Assembly: GCA_027923505.1 (NCBI GenBank)
Contig: BROI01000041.1
Location: forward strand, 1-64,000
Length of the DNA stretch: 64,000 nucleotides
Direction: 5' to 3'
DNA from: Mayamaea pseudoterrestris
Lineage: Eukaryota; Bacillariophyta; Bacillariophyceae; Sellaphorales; Sellaphoraceae
Shown here: one piece after another, positions 11,701 to 24,940 of the stretch
How positions within the stretch are numbered: the first letter of the stretch is position 1
How the letters are laid out: each line of letters starts with the position of its first letter
Notes under the pieces: model-generated
Told to the model about the DNA's origin: nothing
The model's database searches: none
The model's input: only the letters and a program-made list of their open reading frames with translations
Position numbers and translations under genes: made by a program

Positions 11701-14700
11701 ATTGCCATCCCCTGAGACACCAGCCAAGCCTACCATCTTGTAGCGCAGCCTGAATAATGATGTTGGCACCATTCTGGTGTAATTTGGGCACCTACAGGGC
11801 TTGCTGTAGGGGCGTTTGAATGTCACGGCATCTGCGGGCTGAGACTGGTGACAAGTTGTCACCAAATACATTGCCATCCCCTGAGACACCAGCCAAGCCT
11901 ACCATCTTGTAGCGCAGCCTGAATAATGATGTTGGCACCATTCTGGTGTAATTTGGGCACCTACAGGGCTTGCTGTAGGGGCGTTTGAATGTCACGGCAT
12001 CAGAGGGCTGAGACTGGTGACAAGTTGTCACCAAATACATTGCCATCCCCTGAGACACCAGCCAAGCCTACCATCTTGTAGCGCATCCTGAATAATGATG
12101 TTGGCACCATTCTGGTGTAATTTGGGCACCTACAGGGCTTGCTGTAGGGGCGTTTGAATGTCACGGCATCTGCGGGCTGAGACTGGTGACAAGTTGTCAC
12201 CAAATACATTGCCATCCCCTGAGACACCAGCCAAGCCTACCATCTTGTAGCGCAGCCTGAATAATGATGTTGGCACCATTCTGGTGTAATTTGGGCACCT
12301 ACAGGGCTTGCTGTAGGGGCGTTTGAATGTCACGGCATCTGCGGGCTGAGACTGGTGACAAGTTGTCACCAAATACATTGCCATCCCCTGAGACACCAGC
12401 CAAGCCTACCATCTTGTAGCGCAGCCTGAATAATGATGTTGGCACCATTCTGGTGTATTTTGGGCACCTACAGGGCTTGCTGTAGGGGCGTTTGAATGTC
12501 ACAGCATCTGTGGGCTGAGACTGGTGACAAGTTGTCACCAAATACATTGCCATCCCCTGAGACACCAGCCAAGCCTACCATCTTGTAGCGCAGCCTGAAT
12601 AATGATGTTGGCACCATTCTGGTGTAATTTGGGCACCTACAGGGCTTGCTGTAGGGGCGTTTGAATGTCACGGCATCTGCGGGCTGAGACTGGTGACAAG
12701 TTGTCAACAAATACATTGCCATCCCCTGAGACACCAGCCAAGCCTACCATCTTGTAGCGCAGCCTGAATAATGATGTTGGCACCATTCTGGTGTAATTTG
12801 GGTATCTACAGGGCTTGCTGTAGGGGCGTTTGAATGTCACGGCATCTGCGGGCTGAGACTGGTGACAAGTTGTCACCAAATACATTGCCATCCCCTGAGA
12901 CACCAGCCAAGCCTACCATCATGTAGCGCAGCCGGAATAATGATGTTGGCACCATTCTGGTGTATTTTGGGCACCTACAGGGCTTGCTGTAGGGGCGTTT
13001 GAATGTCATGGCATCTGCGGGCTGAGACTGGTGACAAGTTGTCACCAAATACATTGCCATCCCCTGAGACACCAGCCAAGCCTACCATCTTGTAGCGCAG
13101 CCTGAATAATGATGTTGGCACCATTCTGGTGAATTTTGGGCACCTACAGGGCTTGCTGTAGGGGCGTTTGAATGTCACGGCATCTGCGGGCTGAGACTGG
13201 TGACAAGTTGTCACCAAATACATTGCCATCCCCTGAGACACCAGCCAAGCCTACCATCTTGTAGCGCAGCCTGAATAATGATGTTGGCACCATTCTGGTG
13301 TAATTTGGGCACCTACAGGGCTTGCTGTAGGGGCGTTTGAATGTCACGGCATCTGGGGGCTGAGACTGGTGACAAGTTGTCACCAAATACATTGCCATCC
13401 CCTGAGACACCAGCCAAGCCTACCATCATGTAGCGCAGCCTGAATAATGATGTTGGCACCATTCTGGTGTATTTTTGGGCACCTACAGGGCTTGCTGTAG
13501 GGCGTTTGAATGTCACGGCATCTGCGGGCTGAGACTGGTGACAAGTTGTCACCAAATACATTGCCATCCCCTGAGACACCAGCCAAGCCTACCATCTTGT
13601 AGCGCAGCCTGAATAATGATGTTGGCACCATTCTGGTGTAATTTGGGCACCTACAGGGCTTGCTGTAGGGGCGTTTGAATGTCACGGCATCTGCGGGCTG
13701 AGACTGGTGACAAGCTGTCACCAAATACATTGCCATCCCCTGAGACACCAGCCAAGCCTACCATCTTGTAGCACAGCCTGAATAATGATGTTGGCACCAT
13801 TCTGGTGTAATTTGGGCACCTACAGGGCTTGCTGTAGGGGCGTTTGAATGTCATGGTATCTGCAGGCTACGACTGGTGACAAGTTGTCACCAAATATATT
13901 GCCATCCCCTGAGATACCAGCCAAGCCTACCATTTTGTAGCGCAGCCTGACAGTGAATAAATGATGTTGGCACCATTCTGGTGTAATTTGGGCACCTACA
14001 GGGCTTGCTGTAGGTGTGTTTGAATGTCATGGCATCTGCGGGCTGAGACTGGTGACAAGTTGTCACCAAATACATTGCCATCCCCTGAGACACCAGCCAA
14101 GCCTACCATCTTGTAGCGCAGCTTGCATTATGATGTTGGCACCATTCTGGTGTATTTTGGGCTCCTGCAGGGCTCGCTGTAGGGGGTTTGAATGTCACGG
14201 CATCTGCGGGTTGAGACTGGTGACAAGTTGTCACCAAATACATTGCCATCCCCTGAGACACCAGCCAAGCCTACCATATTGTAGCGCAGCCTGAATAATG
14301 ATGTTGGCACCATTCTGGTGTATTTTGGGCACCTACAGGGCTTGCTGTAGGGGCGTTTGAATGTCACGGCATCTGTGGGATGAGACTGGTGACAAGTTGT
14401 CACCAAATACATTGCCATCCCCTGAGACACCCCAAGCCTACATGTGTAGCGCAGGCTGAACAATGATGTTGGCACCATTCTGGTGTAATTTGGGCATCAC
14501 TTACAGGGCTTGCTGTAGGGCATTTGAATGTCACGGCATCTGCGGGCTGAGACTGGTGACAAGTTGTCACCAAATACATTGCCATCCCCTGAGACACCAG
14601 CCAAGCCTACCATCTTGTAGCGCAGCCTGAATAATGATGTTGGCACCATTCTGGTGTAATTTGGGCACCTACAGGACTTGCTGTAGGGGCGTTGGAAGGT

Positions 14701-15060
14701 CATGGCATCTGCGGGCTGAGACTGGTGACAAGTTGTCACCAAATACATTGCCAATCCCTGAGACACCAGCCAAGCCTACCATCTTGTAGCATAGCCTGAA
14801 TAATGACGTTGGCACGATTCTGGAGTATTTTGGGCACCCACAGGGCTTGCTGTAGGGGCGTTTGAATGTCATGGCATCTGCGGGCTGAGACTGGTGACAA
14901 GTTGTCACCAAATACATTGCCATTCCCTGAGATACCAACCAAGCCTACCATCTTGTAGCGCAGCCTGAATAATGAGGTTGGCACCATTCTGGTTGTAATT
15001 TGGGCACCTACAGGGCTTGCTGTATGGGCATTTGAATGTCAATGGCATCTGGTGCGAGCT
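5700..15060 (+). repeat. sat1: 169-bp satellite array, about 55 units
   Basis: Landmarks recur every 169 bp (for example at 5713, 5882, 6051 and 6220) with high identity between monomers and only rare 1-10 bp length changes. Each monomer carries three dyads: GGTGACAAGTTGTCACC, CCTACAGGGCTTGCTGTAGG and CACCATTCTGGTG. Up to about 10.4 kb monomers mostly read GTATTTTGGGCACC, while beyond that most read GTAATTTGGGCACC, so two variants are zoned. The minus strand holds an overlapping series of open frames of about 88 codons, which are a by-product of the repeat. No gene is seen. Confidence 0.97.
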
Positions 15061-15380
15061 GAGACTGGTGACAAGTTGTCACCAAATACACATAGCCTTA
15101 GCCATGAGCCAGCCTGCTTCAATTTCTCTGTTTGGTAGGCATGCTTGAAGAATGGATGTTGGCAATCCATTCCAGTGTGCCCTTTGCACACCCTACAGGG
15201 TAAAATGCCAGGGCGTTTGAATTCAATGGGTTGATCAACAAGCTGCCACCCAATACATTGCACTGAGACACTCAGCATAGCCTCATCTGAGCACACTGCT
15301 TGAATAATGATGTTGGCACTCTGCGTTTTGGGCACTATAGGGTTCTGCTGTAGGGCGTATGATTGCACGGCATTCTTCAA
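15060..15380. repeat. Chimeric sat1/sat2 transition
   Basis: Words from both satellites alternate at short range. Sat1 gives CTGAGACTGGTGACAAGTTG; sat2 gives AGCCATGAGCCAGCCTGCTT, followed by GGCATGC and GCAATCCATTC; then sat1 returns (GCGTTTGAA, AATAATGATGTTGGCAC). Spacing is irregular. This could be a recombination zone, or a consensus mixed from reads of both arrays. Confidence 0.6.
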
Positions 15381-18300
15381 AATGGTATACCTTTACAAAC
15401 CCCTCCAGAAAATGACGTGGGGTTGGTTTTGGCTTGGTTCAGCTTCCAATACAAACACGCTCAACAGCCATAGCCATGAGCTAGCCTGCTTCAATATGAG
15501 TCTCCCTGCGGTTGCTAGGCATGCATAAAAGATCCAGGTTGAGGAGAACCATTCAATGGTATACCTTCAAACCCTCCAGTGAAATGACCTTGGGGTTGGG
15601 TTCAGCAATGGTTTCAGCTATCAAATAAACACACTCAATAGCCCTAGCCATGGGCCAGCCTGTTAATATGAGTCTCTGCGGTTGCTAGGCATGGCATAAA
15701 ATGCAGGATGTGCAATCCATTTCAATGGTTTACCTTCAAACCCTCCAGGAAAATGACGCTGGGTTACAGCAATGAGGTTTCAGCTATTCAAATACAAAAC
15801 ACACTCAATAGCCCCCTAGCTCATGGGCCAGCCTGCTTCAATATTATGGTCTCTGCGGTTTGCCTAGGCAGGCATAAAGGATGCCGGATGTGCAATCCCA
15901 TTCAATGGTATACCTTCCACACCCTAGTATAATGACTGGGGTTGGGTTCAGCAATGGTTTCAGCTTGTTCAAATAAAACACACTCAATAGTCCTAGCCAC
16001 GGGCCAGCCAGATTCAATATGTGTCTCTGCAGTTGCTAGGCACGCATTAAGGATACAAAATGTGCAATCCATTCAATGGTATACCTACAACTCCTCCAGG
16101 AAGATGACCGGGGTTGGGTTTGGCATGGGTCCAGCTCCTCAAATTTAAACACACTCAATAGCCATAGCCATGAGCCAGCCTGCTTCAATATGAGTCTCTG
16201 CAGTTGCTAGGCATGAATTAAAGGATGCAGGAAGTACAATCCACATTCACCAATGGTATACCTTCACCCTTCAGTAAAAATGACCGGGGTTGGTTTCAAG
16301 CAATGGTTTTCCTTTTCCAATACGAAACACACTCAAAGCCATAGCCATAGAGCCTGCTTCCAATATGGTCTGCGGTTGCTAACTAGGCATGCACTATAGT
16401 CTGGGATGGGGTGTCATTCCAATGCCTTCCCCTCCAGTAAAATGCCGGGGTTGGGTGCAATGGGTTCAGCGTTCCAATACAAACTGCCACCTAGCCATGG
16501 CCATGAGCCAGCCTGCTTCAATATGAGTCTCTGCGTTTGCTAGGCATGCATAAAGGATGCAAGGATGGCGATCCATTCAATGGTATACCTACACCCTCCA
16601 GTAAAATGGCCCGGGTTGGGTTCAGCAATGTTTTCAGCTATTCAAAAATAAAACACTCAATAGCCCTAGCCATGAGGCAGTCTGCTTCGATATGGTCGCT
16701 GCGGTTTGCCCCTAGGCATGCGCGGGGGATGCAGGATGTGCAATCCCATTCAATGGTATACCTTCCAAACCCTAGTAAAATGCGGGCTGGGTTCAGCTAG
16801 CAAGTTTCAGCTATTCAAATACAAAACACATAGCCATAGTCATGAGCCGGCCTCTTCAAAGGTCTCTGCGGTTGCTAGGCATGGCATAAGGATGCAGGAT
16901 GTGCAATCATACAAATTCCCTTCAAACCCTCCAAGGTAAAATGACTGGGTTGGGTTCCAATGGTTTCAGTTATTTAGATACAAGCACACCAAAGCCATCA
17001 TGAGCCAGCCTGCTTCAATATAGAGTCTCTGTGGTTGCTTTCGGCATGCATAAAGGATGCAAGGATGTGCAATCCATTCAATGGTATTATCCTTCCCAAG
17101 TTGGGTTCAGCAGTGGTTTGAGCCTGATTCAAATAAACACTCAATAGCCTAGCCATGGAGCCGGCCTGCTTCAATATGAGTCTCTGCAGTTTGCTAGGCG
17201 TGCATAAAGGATGCAGGATGTAGCAATCCATTCCAATGGTATACCTTACACCCTCGAGTATAATGACCGGGGTTGGGTTCAGCAATGGTTTTCCAGTTGT
17301 TTAATACAAACACACACTCAATAGCCATGGCCATGAGGCCAAGCCTGCTTCAATATGAGGTCTCTGCAAGGATGCAGGATGTTGCAATCCATTCAATGGT
17401 ATACCTTCCAAACTCTCCAGCAAAATGACCGGGGTTGGGTTCAGCAATGGTTTCAGCTATTCCAATACAATCACACTCAAGCCATAGATGTAGGCCAGCC
17501 TGCTTCAATATATGCGTCTCTGCGGTTTCAGGCATGTGCATAAAGGATGCAGGGTGTGAGAACTCCATTATGGTGTACCTTCACACCCTCCAGTAAAAAT
17601 GACCGGGGTTGGGGCTTCAGCAAGTGGTTTGTCAGCTGTTCCAATGACACACACTTAATAGCCATAGCCATGAGCCAGCCTGCTTCAATATGAGTCTCCC
17701 GCGGTTTGTACAGCGATTAAAGTGCAGGGATATTGCAATCCCATTCCAATGGTATACCTTCCCCAGTAAAATGACCCGGGGTTGGGTTCGGCATGGGTTC
17801 AGCTATTCAATTAAACACACTCAAGTAGCCATAGCCATGGGCCAGCCTGCTTCAATATGAGTCTTCTGCGGTTGCTGGGCCATTAAGGATGCAGGATGTG
17901 CAATCCATTCAATGGCATACCTTCAAACCCTCCAGTATAATGACCGGGGTTGGGTTCCTTTCAGCATTCGGTTATTCAGTAGAAACACACTCAATAGCCA
18001 TAGCCATGATGCCTGTTTTAAATGGTGTCTGCGGTTCTAGGCGGCATAAAGTAGGATGGTGCAATCCATTCAATGTTATGCCTCACCTCTCGGCAAGCGG
18101 GGTTGGGTTTGTTGAAAACTTTCATAAGCCATTAGTAAGTGTTCGTGTTTCCGGCGCTCATGCCCGCCAGCCACCATGAGCCAGCCTGCTTCAATGTGGG
18201 TCTCTGTGTTTTCTAGGCATGCATAAAGATGCAGGATTGCAATCCATTCAATGGTATACCTTCAAACCCTCCAGTAATAATGACCGGGGTTGGGTTCTAA

Positions 18301-19960
18301 TAATGGTTTTCAGTTATTCAAATACAAACACACTCAGCCCATGGCCATGAGCCAGCCTGCTTCAATATGAGTCTCTGCGTTTGCTAGGCATGCGATAAAA
18401 GGATGCCAGGATGTAGCAATCCATTCAATGGTATACCTTCCACCCTCCAGTATAAGGACCGGGGTTGGAGTTCAGCAATGGTTTCCAATACAAACACACT
18501 CAATAGCCATAGCCATGAGCCGTCTCATAGCTTAATCTGAGTCTCATGCTGCTCAAGCACATTATAGATGTAGGATGTGTGCAATCTCATTCAATGCTGC
18601 CTTCCCCCTCCAGTAAAATGACCGGGGTTGGGTTCGGCCATGGTCAGGTCTCCCAATCCAATCACACTCAAGCCATGGCCTGGGCGCTTCAATATGAGTC
18701 TCTGCGAGTTTGCTGAGCGTACATAAAGGATGCAAAATTTACCAATCCATTCATAAGTATATCTTCAAACCCTCCAGTAAAAATGACTGGGGTTGGGTTC
18801 AATGGTTTCAGTTATTCAAATACAAACACACTCAATAGCCAAAAACCATGTGCCAGCCAGCTTCAATATGAGTCTCTGCGGTTGCTGAGCATGCATAAAG
18901 GATGCAGGATGTGAGAACCATTCAGAATTATGCCTACCTGGACCCTCCAGTAAAATGACTGGGGTTGGGTTCAGCATAATAGTTGAGCTGTTCAAATACA
19001 AACACACTCCAAAAGCCCCTGCCATGAGTCAGCCTGCTTCATATGAGGTTCCTTTTCCGCGGTTGCTGGGCATGCTATAAAGGATGCAGGATGTGCAGTC
19101 CCATTCCCAAAATTTATACCTACAAGACCCTCCAGTAAAAACTGACCCGGCTGGGTTCAGATGTTCAGCCTAACACTCAAAAGCCATAGTCATGATGCCA
19201 GCCTGCTTCAATATGAGTCTCTGCGGTTGCTATGCATGCATAAAGGATGCAGGATTTGCAATCCATTCAATGATATACCTTCAAACCCTCCAGAGTAAAC
19301 ATGACCGGGGTTTGGGTTCAGCAATGGTTTCAGCTACTCAAATACAAACACACTCAACAGCCCCAGCCATGAGGCAGCCAGCTTTAATATGAGTCTACTG
19401 CGGTTGGGCTAAGGCATGCATAAAAGATGGGATGTGCAATCCCATTCCATGATATGGCCTTCTTACCCACTCAGTAAAATGACCGGGGTTGGGTTCAGCA
19501 ATGGTTTCAGCTATTCAAATACAAACACACCTAGTAGCAGTGCTTATTGAGTCTCTGTGGTTGCTTTAGAAGCATCTAAAGGGATGCCAGGCTGTGCAAT
19601 CCCATTCAATGTTATACCTTCAAACCCTCAGTAAAAATGACTGGGGTTGCGGTTCAGCAATGGTTTTCCAGCTATTCAAATACAAACACACATCAATAGC
19701 CCATAAGCCATGAGCCAGCCTGCTTCAATATAGAGTCTCTGCGGTTGCTAGGCATGCACTAAAGGATACAGGATTTGCAATCCATTCAATGGTATACCCA
19801 AACCCTTCAGTAAAATGACCAGTTAGCTCAGTGGTGAACACATAGCCATAGAGCCAGCCTGCTAATATGAGTTCTCTGCGGGTTGCTAGGGCATTACAAA
19901 CAGGATGTGGGTGATGTTAATCCATTCAAAAATTATACCTACAAACAAATGACCGGGGTT
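15380..19960 (+). repeat. sat2: noisy part of the 172-bp satellite array
   Basis: Monomers are recognisable by AGCCATGAGCCAGCCTGCTT, GAGTCTCTGCGGTTGCTAGG and GATGCAGGATGTGCAATCC. Almost every unit has several single-base or short indels (for example CCC for CC, or a partly missing CAATGGTATACC), so spacing varies. No coding capacity is seen. It is either a degenerate array arm or poorly polished sequence. Confidence 0.85.
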
Positions 19961-22900
19961 GGGTTTTACATGGGTTTCAGCTGCTCAAATACAAACACAC
20001 ACTCAAACAGCCATAGCCATGAGCCAGCCTGCTTCAATATGAGTCTCTGCGGTTGCTAGGCATGCGTAAAGGATGTAGGATGTGCAATCCATTCCATTGG
20101 TATACCTTCAAACCCTCCAGTAAAATAACCGTGGGTTGGGTTCAGCAATGGTTTCAGCTACATTCAAATCCAAACACACTCAATAGCCATAGCCATGAGC
20201 AGCCTGCTTCGATATGAGTCTCTGCGGTTGCTAGGCATGCAATAAAGGTGCAGGATGTGCAATCCATTCAATGGTATACCTTCAAACCCTCCAGTAAAAT
20301 GACCGGGTTGGGTTCAATGGTTTCAGCATCAAATACAAAACACACTCCATAGCCATAGCCATGAGGCAGCCTGCTTCAATATGAGTCTCTGCGGTTGCTA
20401 GGCATGGCATAAAGGATGCAGGATGTGCAGTCCATTCAATGGTATACCTTCAAACCCTCCAGTAAAATGACCAGGGTTGGGTTCAGCAATGGTTTCAGCG
20501 ACTCAAATACAAACACACTCAATGGCCATGTGCCAGCCAGCTTCAATCTGAGTCTTTGCAGTTGCTAGGCATGCATGAAGGATGCAGGATATGCAGTCCA
20601 TTTAATGGTATACCTTCAAACCCTCCAGTAAAATGACTGGGGCTGGGTTCAGCAATGGTTTCAGCTTATTCAAATACAAACACACTCAATAGCCATAGCC
20701 ATGAGCCAGCCTGCTTCAATATGAGTCTCTGCGGTTGCTAGGGACATGCATAAAAGATGCAGGATGTGCAATCCAATCAATGGTATACCTTCACACCCTC
20801 CAGTAATATGACCGGGTTGGGTTCAGCAATGGTTTCAGCTATTCAAATACAAACACACTCAATAGCCATAGCCATGAGCCAGCCTGCTTCAATATGAGTC
20901 TCTGCGGTTGCTAGGCATGCATAAAGGATGCAGGATGTGCAAACCATTCCATGGTATACCTTCAAACCCTCCAGTAAAATGACCGGGGTTGGGTTCAGCA
21001 TGGTTTCAGTTATTCAAATACAAACACACTCAAAAGCCATAGCCATGAGCCAGCCTGCTTCAATATGAGTCTCTGCGGTTGCTAGGCATGCATAAAGGAT
21101 GCAGGATGTGCAATCCATTCAGAATTGGTATACTTCAAACCCTCCAGTAAAATGACCGGGGTTGGGTTCAGCAATGGTTTCAGCTTTCAAATACAAACAC
21201 ACTCAATAGCCCTAGCCATGAGCCAGCCGCTTCAATATGAGTCTCTGCGGTTGCTAGGCAGCAAAAGATGCAGGATGTGCAATCCATTCAATGGTATACC
21301 TTCAACCCTCCAGTAAAATGACCGGGGTTGAGTTCAGCAATGGTTGACCTGTTCAAATACAAACACACTCAATAACCCTAGCCATAAGCCAGCCTGCTTC
21401 AATATGAGTCTCTGCGGTTGCTAGGCATGAATAAAAGATCCAGGATGTGCAATCCATTCAATGGTTTACCTTCAAACCCTCCAGTAAAATGACCGGGGTG
21501 GGGTTCAGCAATGGTTTCAGCTATTTAAATACAAACACACTCAACAGCCCTAGCCATGAGCCAGCCTGCTTCAATATGAGTCTCTGCGGTTGCTAGGCAT
21601 GGTTTAAAGATGCAGGTTGTGCAATCCATTCAATGGTATTCCTTCAAACCCTCCAGTAAAAAGACTGGGTTGGGTTCAGTCATGGATTCAGCTATTCAAA
21701 TACAAACACCCTCATTAGCCAAAGCCATGAGCCAGCCTGTTTCAATATGAGTCTCTGCGGTAGCTAGGCATGCATAAAGGATTGGGATGTGCAATCCCAT
21801 TCAATGTTATACCTTAAACCCTCCAGTAAAATGACTGGGTTGGGTTCAGCATGGTTTCAGCTATTCAAATACAAACACACTCAATAGCCATAGCCATGAG
21901 CCAGCCTGCTTCAATATGAGTCTCTTGTGGTTGCTAAGCATGCATAAAGGATGCAGGATGTGCAATCCAGTCAATGGTATACCTTCACACCCTCCAGTAA
22001 AATGACCTGGGGTTGGGTTCAGCATGGTTTCAGCTATTCAAATACAAACACACTCAATAGCCATAGCCAGTGAGCCAGCCTGCTTCAATATGAGTCTCTG
22101 CGGTTGCTAGGCATGCATAAGGATGCAGGATGTGCAATCCATTCAATGGTATCACCTTCAAACCCTCTAGTAAAATGACCGGGGTTGGGTTCAGCAATGG
22201 TTTAAGCTATTCAAATACAAACACACTCAATAGCCATAGCCATGAGCCAGCCTGCTTCAATATGAGTCTCTGCGGTTGCTAGGCATGCATAAAGGATGCA
22301 GGATGTGCAATCCATTCAATGGTATACCTTCACACCCTCCAGTAAAATGACCAGGGTTGGGTTCAGCAATGGTTGAGCTGTTCAAATACAAACACACTCA
22401 ATAGCCATAGCCATGAGCAAGCCTGCTTTAATATGAGTCTCTGCGGTTGCTAGGCATGCATAAAGGATGCAGGATGTGCAATCCATTCAATGGTATACCT
22501 ACAAACCCTCCAGTAAAATGACCGGGGTTGGTTCAGCAATGAGTTACAGCTATTCAAATACAAACACACTCAATAGCCATAGCCATGAGCCAGCCTGTTT
22601 CAATATGAGTCTCTGCGGTTTCTAGGCATGGATTGATGATGCAGGATGTGCAATCCATTCAATGGTATACCTTCAAAGTCTCCAGTAAAATGACTGGGGT
22701 TGGGTTCAGCAATGGTTTCAGCTATTCAAATACAAACACACTCAATAGCCATAGCCATGAGCCAGCCTGCTTCAATATGAGTCTCTGCGGTTGCTAGGCA
22801 TGCATAAAGGATGCAGGATGTGCAATCCATTCAAAGGTATACCTTCAAACCCTCCAGTAAAATGACCGGGGTTGGGTTCAGCAATGGTTACAGTTATTCA

Positions 22901-23880
22901 AATACAAACACACTCAATAGCCATAGCCATGAGCCAGCCTGCTTCAATATGAGTCTCTGCGGTTGCTAGGCATGCATAAAGGATGCAGGATGTGCAATCC
23001 ATTCCATGGTAAACCTTTAAACCCTCCAGTAAAATGACCGGGGTTGGGTCCAGTGATGGTTTCAGCTATTCAAATACAATCACACTCAATAGCCATAGCC
23101 ATGAGCCAGCCTGCTTCAATATGAGTCTCTGCGGTTGCTAGGCATGCATAAAGGATGCAGGATGTGCAATCTATTCAATGGTATACCTTCACACCCTCCA
23201 GTAAAATGACCGGGGTTGGGTTCAGCAATGGTTTTCAGCTGTTCAAATACAAAACACACTCAATAGCCATAGCCATGAGCCAGCCTGCTTCAATATGAGT
23301 CTCTGCGGATGCTAGGGCATGCATAAAGGATGCAGGATGTGCAATCCATTCCATGGTATACCTTCAACCCTCCAGTAAATGACCGGGTTGGGTTTAGGAA
23401 TGGTTTCAGCTACTTATTAACAAACACACTCAATAGCCATAGCCATGAGCCAGCCTGTTTCAAAATGAGTCTCTGCGGTTGCTAGGCATGCAAAAAAGAA
23501 TGCAGGATGTGCAATCCGTTCAATGGTATACCTTCACACCCTCCAGTAAAATGACTGGGGTTGGGTTCAGCAATGGTTGAGCTGTTCAAATACAAACACA
23601 CTCAATAGCCCTAGCCATGAGGCAGCCTGCTTCAATATGAGTCTCTGCGGTTGCTAGGCATGCATAAGGGATGTAGGAAGTGCAATCCATTCAATGGTAT
23701 ACCTTCCACACCCTCCAGTAAATGACCGGGTTGGGTTCGCAATGGTTTCAGCTTATCCAAAATCCAAAACACACTCAATAGCCATAGCCATGAGCCGAGC
23801 CTGCTTCAATATGAGTCTTCGTAGAAGTGCATAAAGGATGCAGGATGTGCAATCCATTCATGGTATACCTTCGCAAACCC
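19960..23880 (+). repeat. sat2: regular 172-bp satellite array, about 23 units
   Basis: The TGCGG landmark recurs at 22271, 22442, 22614, 22786, 22958 and 23130, a period of 171-172 bp. A monomer reads from GGCATGCATAAAGGATGCAG through CCATTCAATGG (an 11-bp dyad), GACCGGGGTTGGGTTCAGCA and ACAAACACACTCAATAGCC to GAGTCTCTGCGG. It shows no convincing similarity to sat1. No gene is seen. Confidence 0.95.
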
Positions 23881-24940
23881 CTCCAGTATGACGTGTCTAG
23901 CACAAAAGACACCAGCCAGGCATACCATTTTGTGCGCAGCCTGAATTATGTGTTGCATTCTGGTGTCATTGGGTGTGGGCATCCGCCGTGGGGGGGTTTT
24001 TTGTGTCCGGCAGTGCCGGCTGAGACTGGTGACAAGTTGTCACCAACATTTATGCCCATCCCAGCCAGGCCTACCATCTTGTTTCGCCAGCCTGAACAAA
24101 TGATGTTGGCGCCATTCTGGTGTTTTGGGTCTCGGGCTAGCGTCTTTTTGGTTGCATGTAAGAGCTGGTGACAGTTGTCACAAATTACGTATTGCCGTCC
24201 CCTGAGACACCAGCCACGCATACCATCACGAAGCACCGCCTGAATAATGATGTTGGCACCATTCGTGTGTCTTGGGGTGCACCTACAGGGCCTGCTGTGG
24301 GCGTTTGAATGTCAAGGCATCAGCGAGGCTGAGACTGGTGACAAGTTGTCACCAAATACTTGCCGTCCCCTGAGACACCAGCCAGGCCTACCATCTGGTT
24401 TCACGGCCTGTATAATGTGTTGGCACCATTCGGTGTATTTGGGTGCTGCTTGCTGGCAGGGGCGTTTGAATGTACGGCTTCTGCGGGCTGAGACTGGTGA
24501 CAAGTTGTCACCAAATACATGCCGTCCCTGAGACACCAGCCAGGCCTACCGTATCTTGTAGCGCAGCCTGAAAAATGATGTTGGCGGCATTCTGGTGTCT
24601 GGGTGCTCCTACAGGGCCTGCTGCGGGGGCGTTTGAATGTCACGATCTGCGGGCTGAGACTGACAAGTTGTCACCAAATACATTTAGTGAGACACCAAAG
24701 CCAGGCCTACCATCTTGTTGCGCAGCCTGATGCTAATGATTTTGGCACCATTCTGGTGTCATTTTGGGGCACCTCCATGGCTTGCTGTAGTGGCGTTTGA
24801 ATGTCACGGGCATCTGCAGGCTGAGACGCCTGGTGACAGGTTGTCACCAAATTCATTGCCATCCCCTGAGACACCGTAGCCAAGCCTACCATCTTGTCGC
24901 GCAGCCTGAATAATGATGTTGGCACATTCTGGTTTTTGGG
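23880..24940 (+). repeat. Degenerate sat1 at the sat2-to-sat1 boundary
   Basis: About six sat1 monomers with many indels follow the end of sat2. The dyad GGTGACAAGTTGTCACC remains in most. Homopolymer-like stretches (for example GGGGGGG followed by TTTTTT near 24.0 kb) and irregular spacing resemble the noisy sat2 part. Confidence 0.8.

Noticed and set aside
5713-14770. Dozens of near-identical 88-codon open frames on the minus strand (MSQGMAMYLVTTCHQ...)
   Set aside because: They overlap at 169-bp spacing, and 169 is not a multiple of three, so each runs through one and a half satellite units in shifting frames. This is an open frame created by a repeat, not a protein family.
5700-15060. 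sat1 as a tRNA- or 5S-derived repeat
   Set aside because: No A and B box pair or clover-leaf arrangement was seen in the monomer.
5700-23880. Common origin of sat1 and sat2
   Set aside because: Only short shared words (such as CAGCCTG) in similar positions; no collinear alignment could be made by eye.
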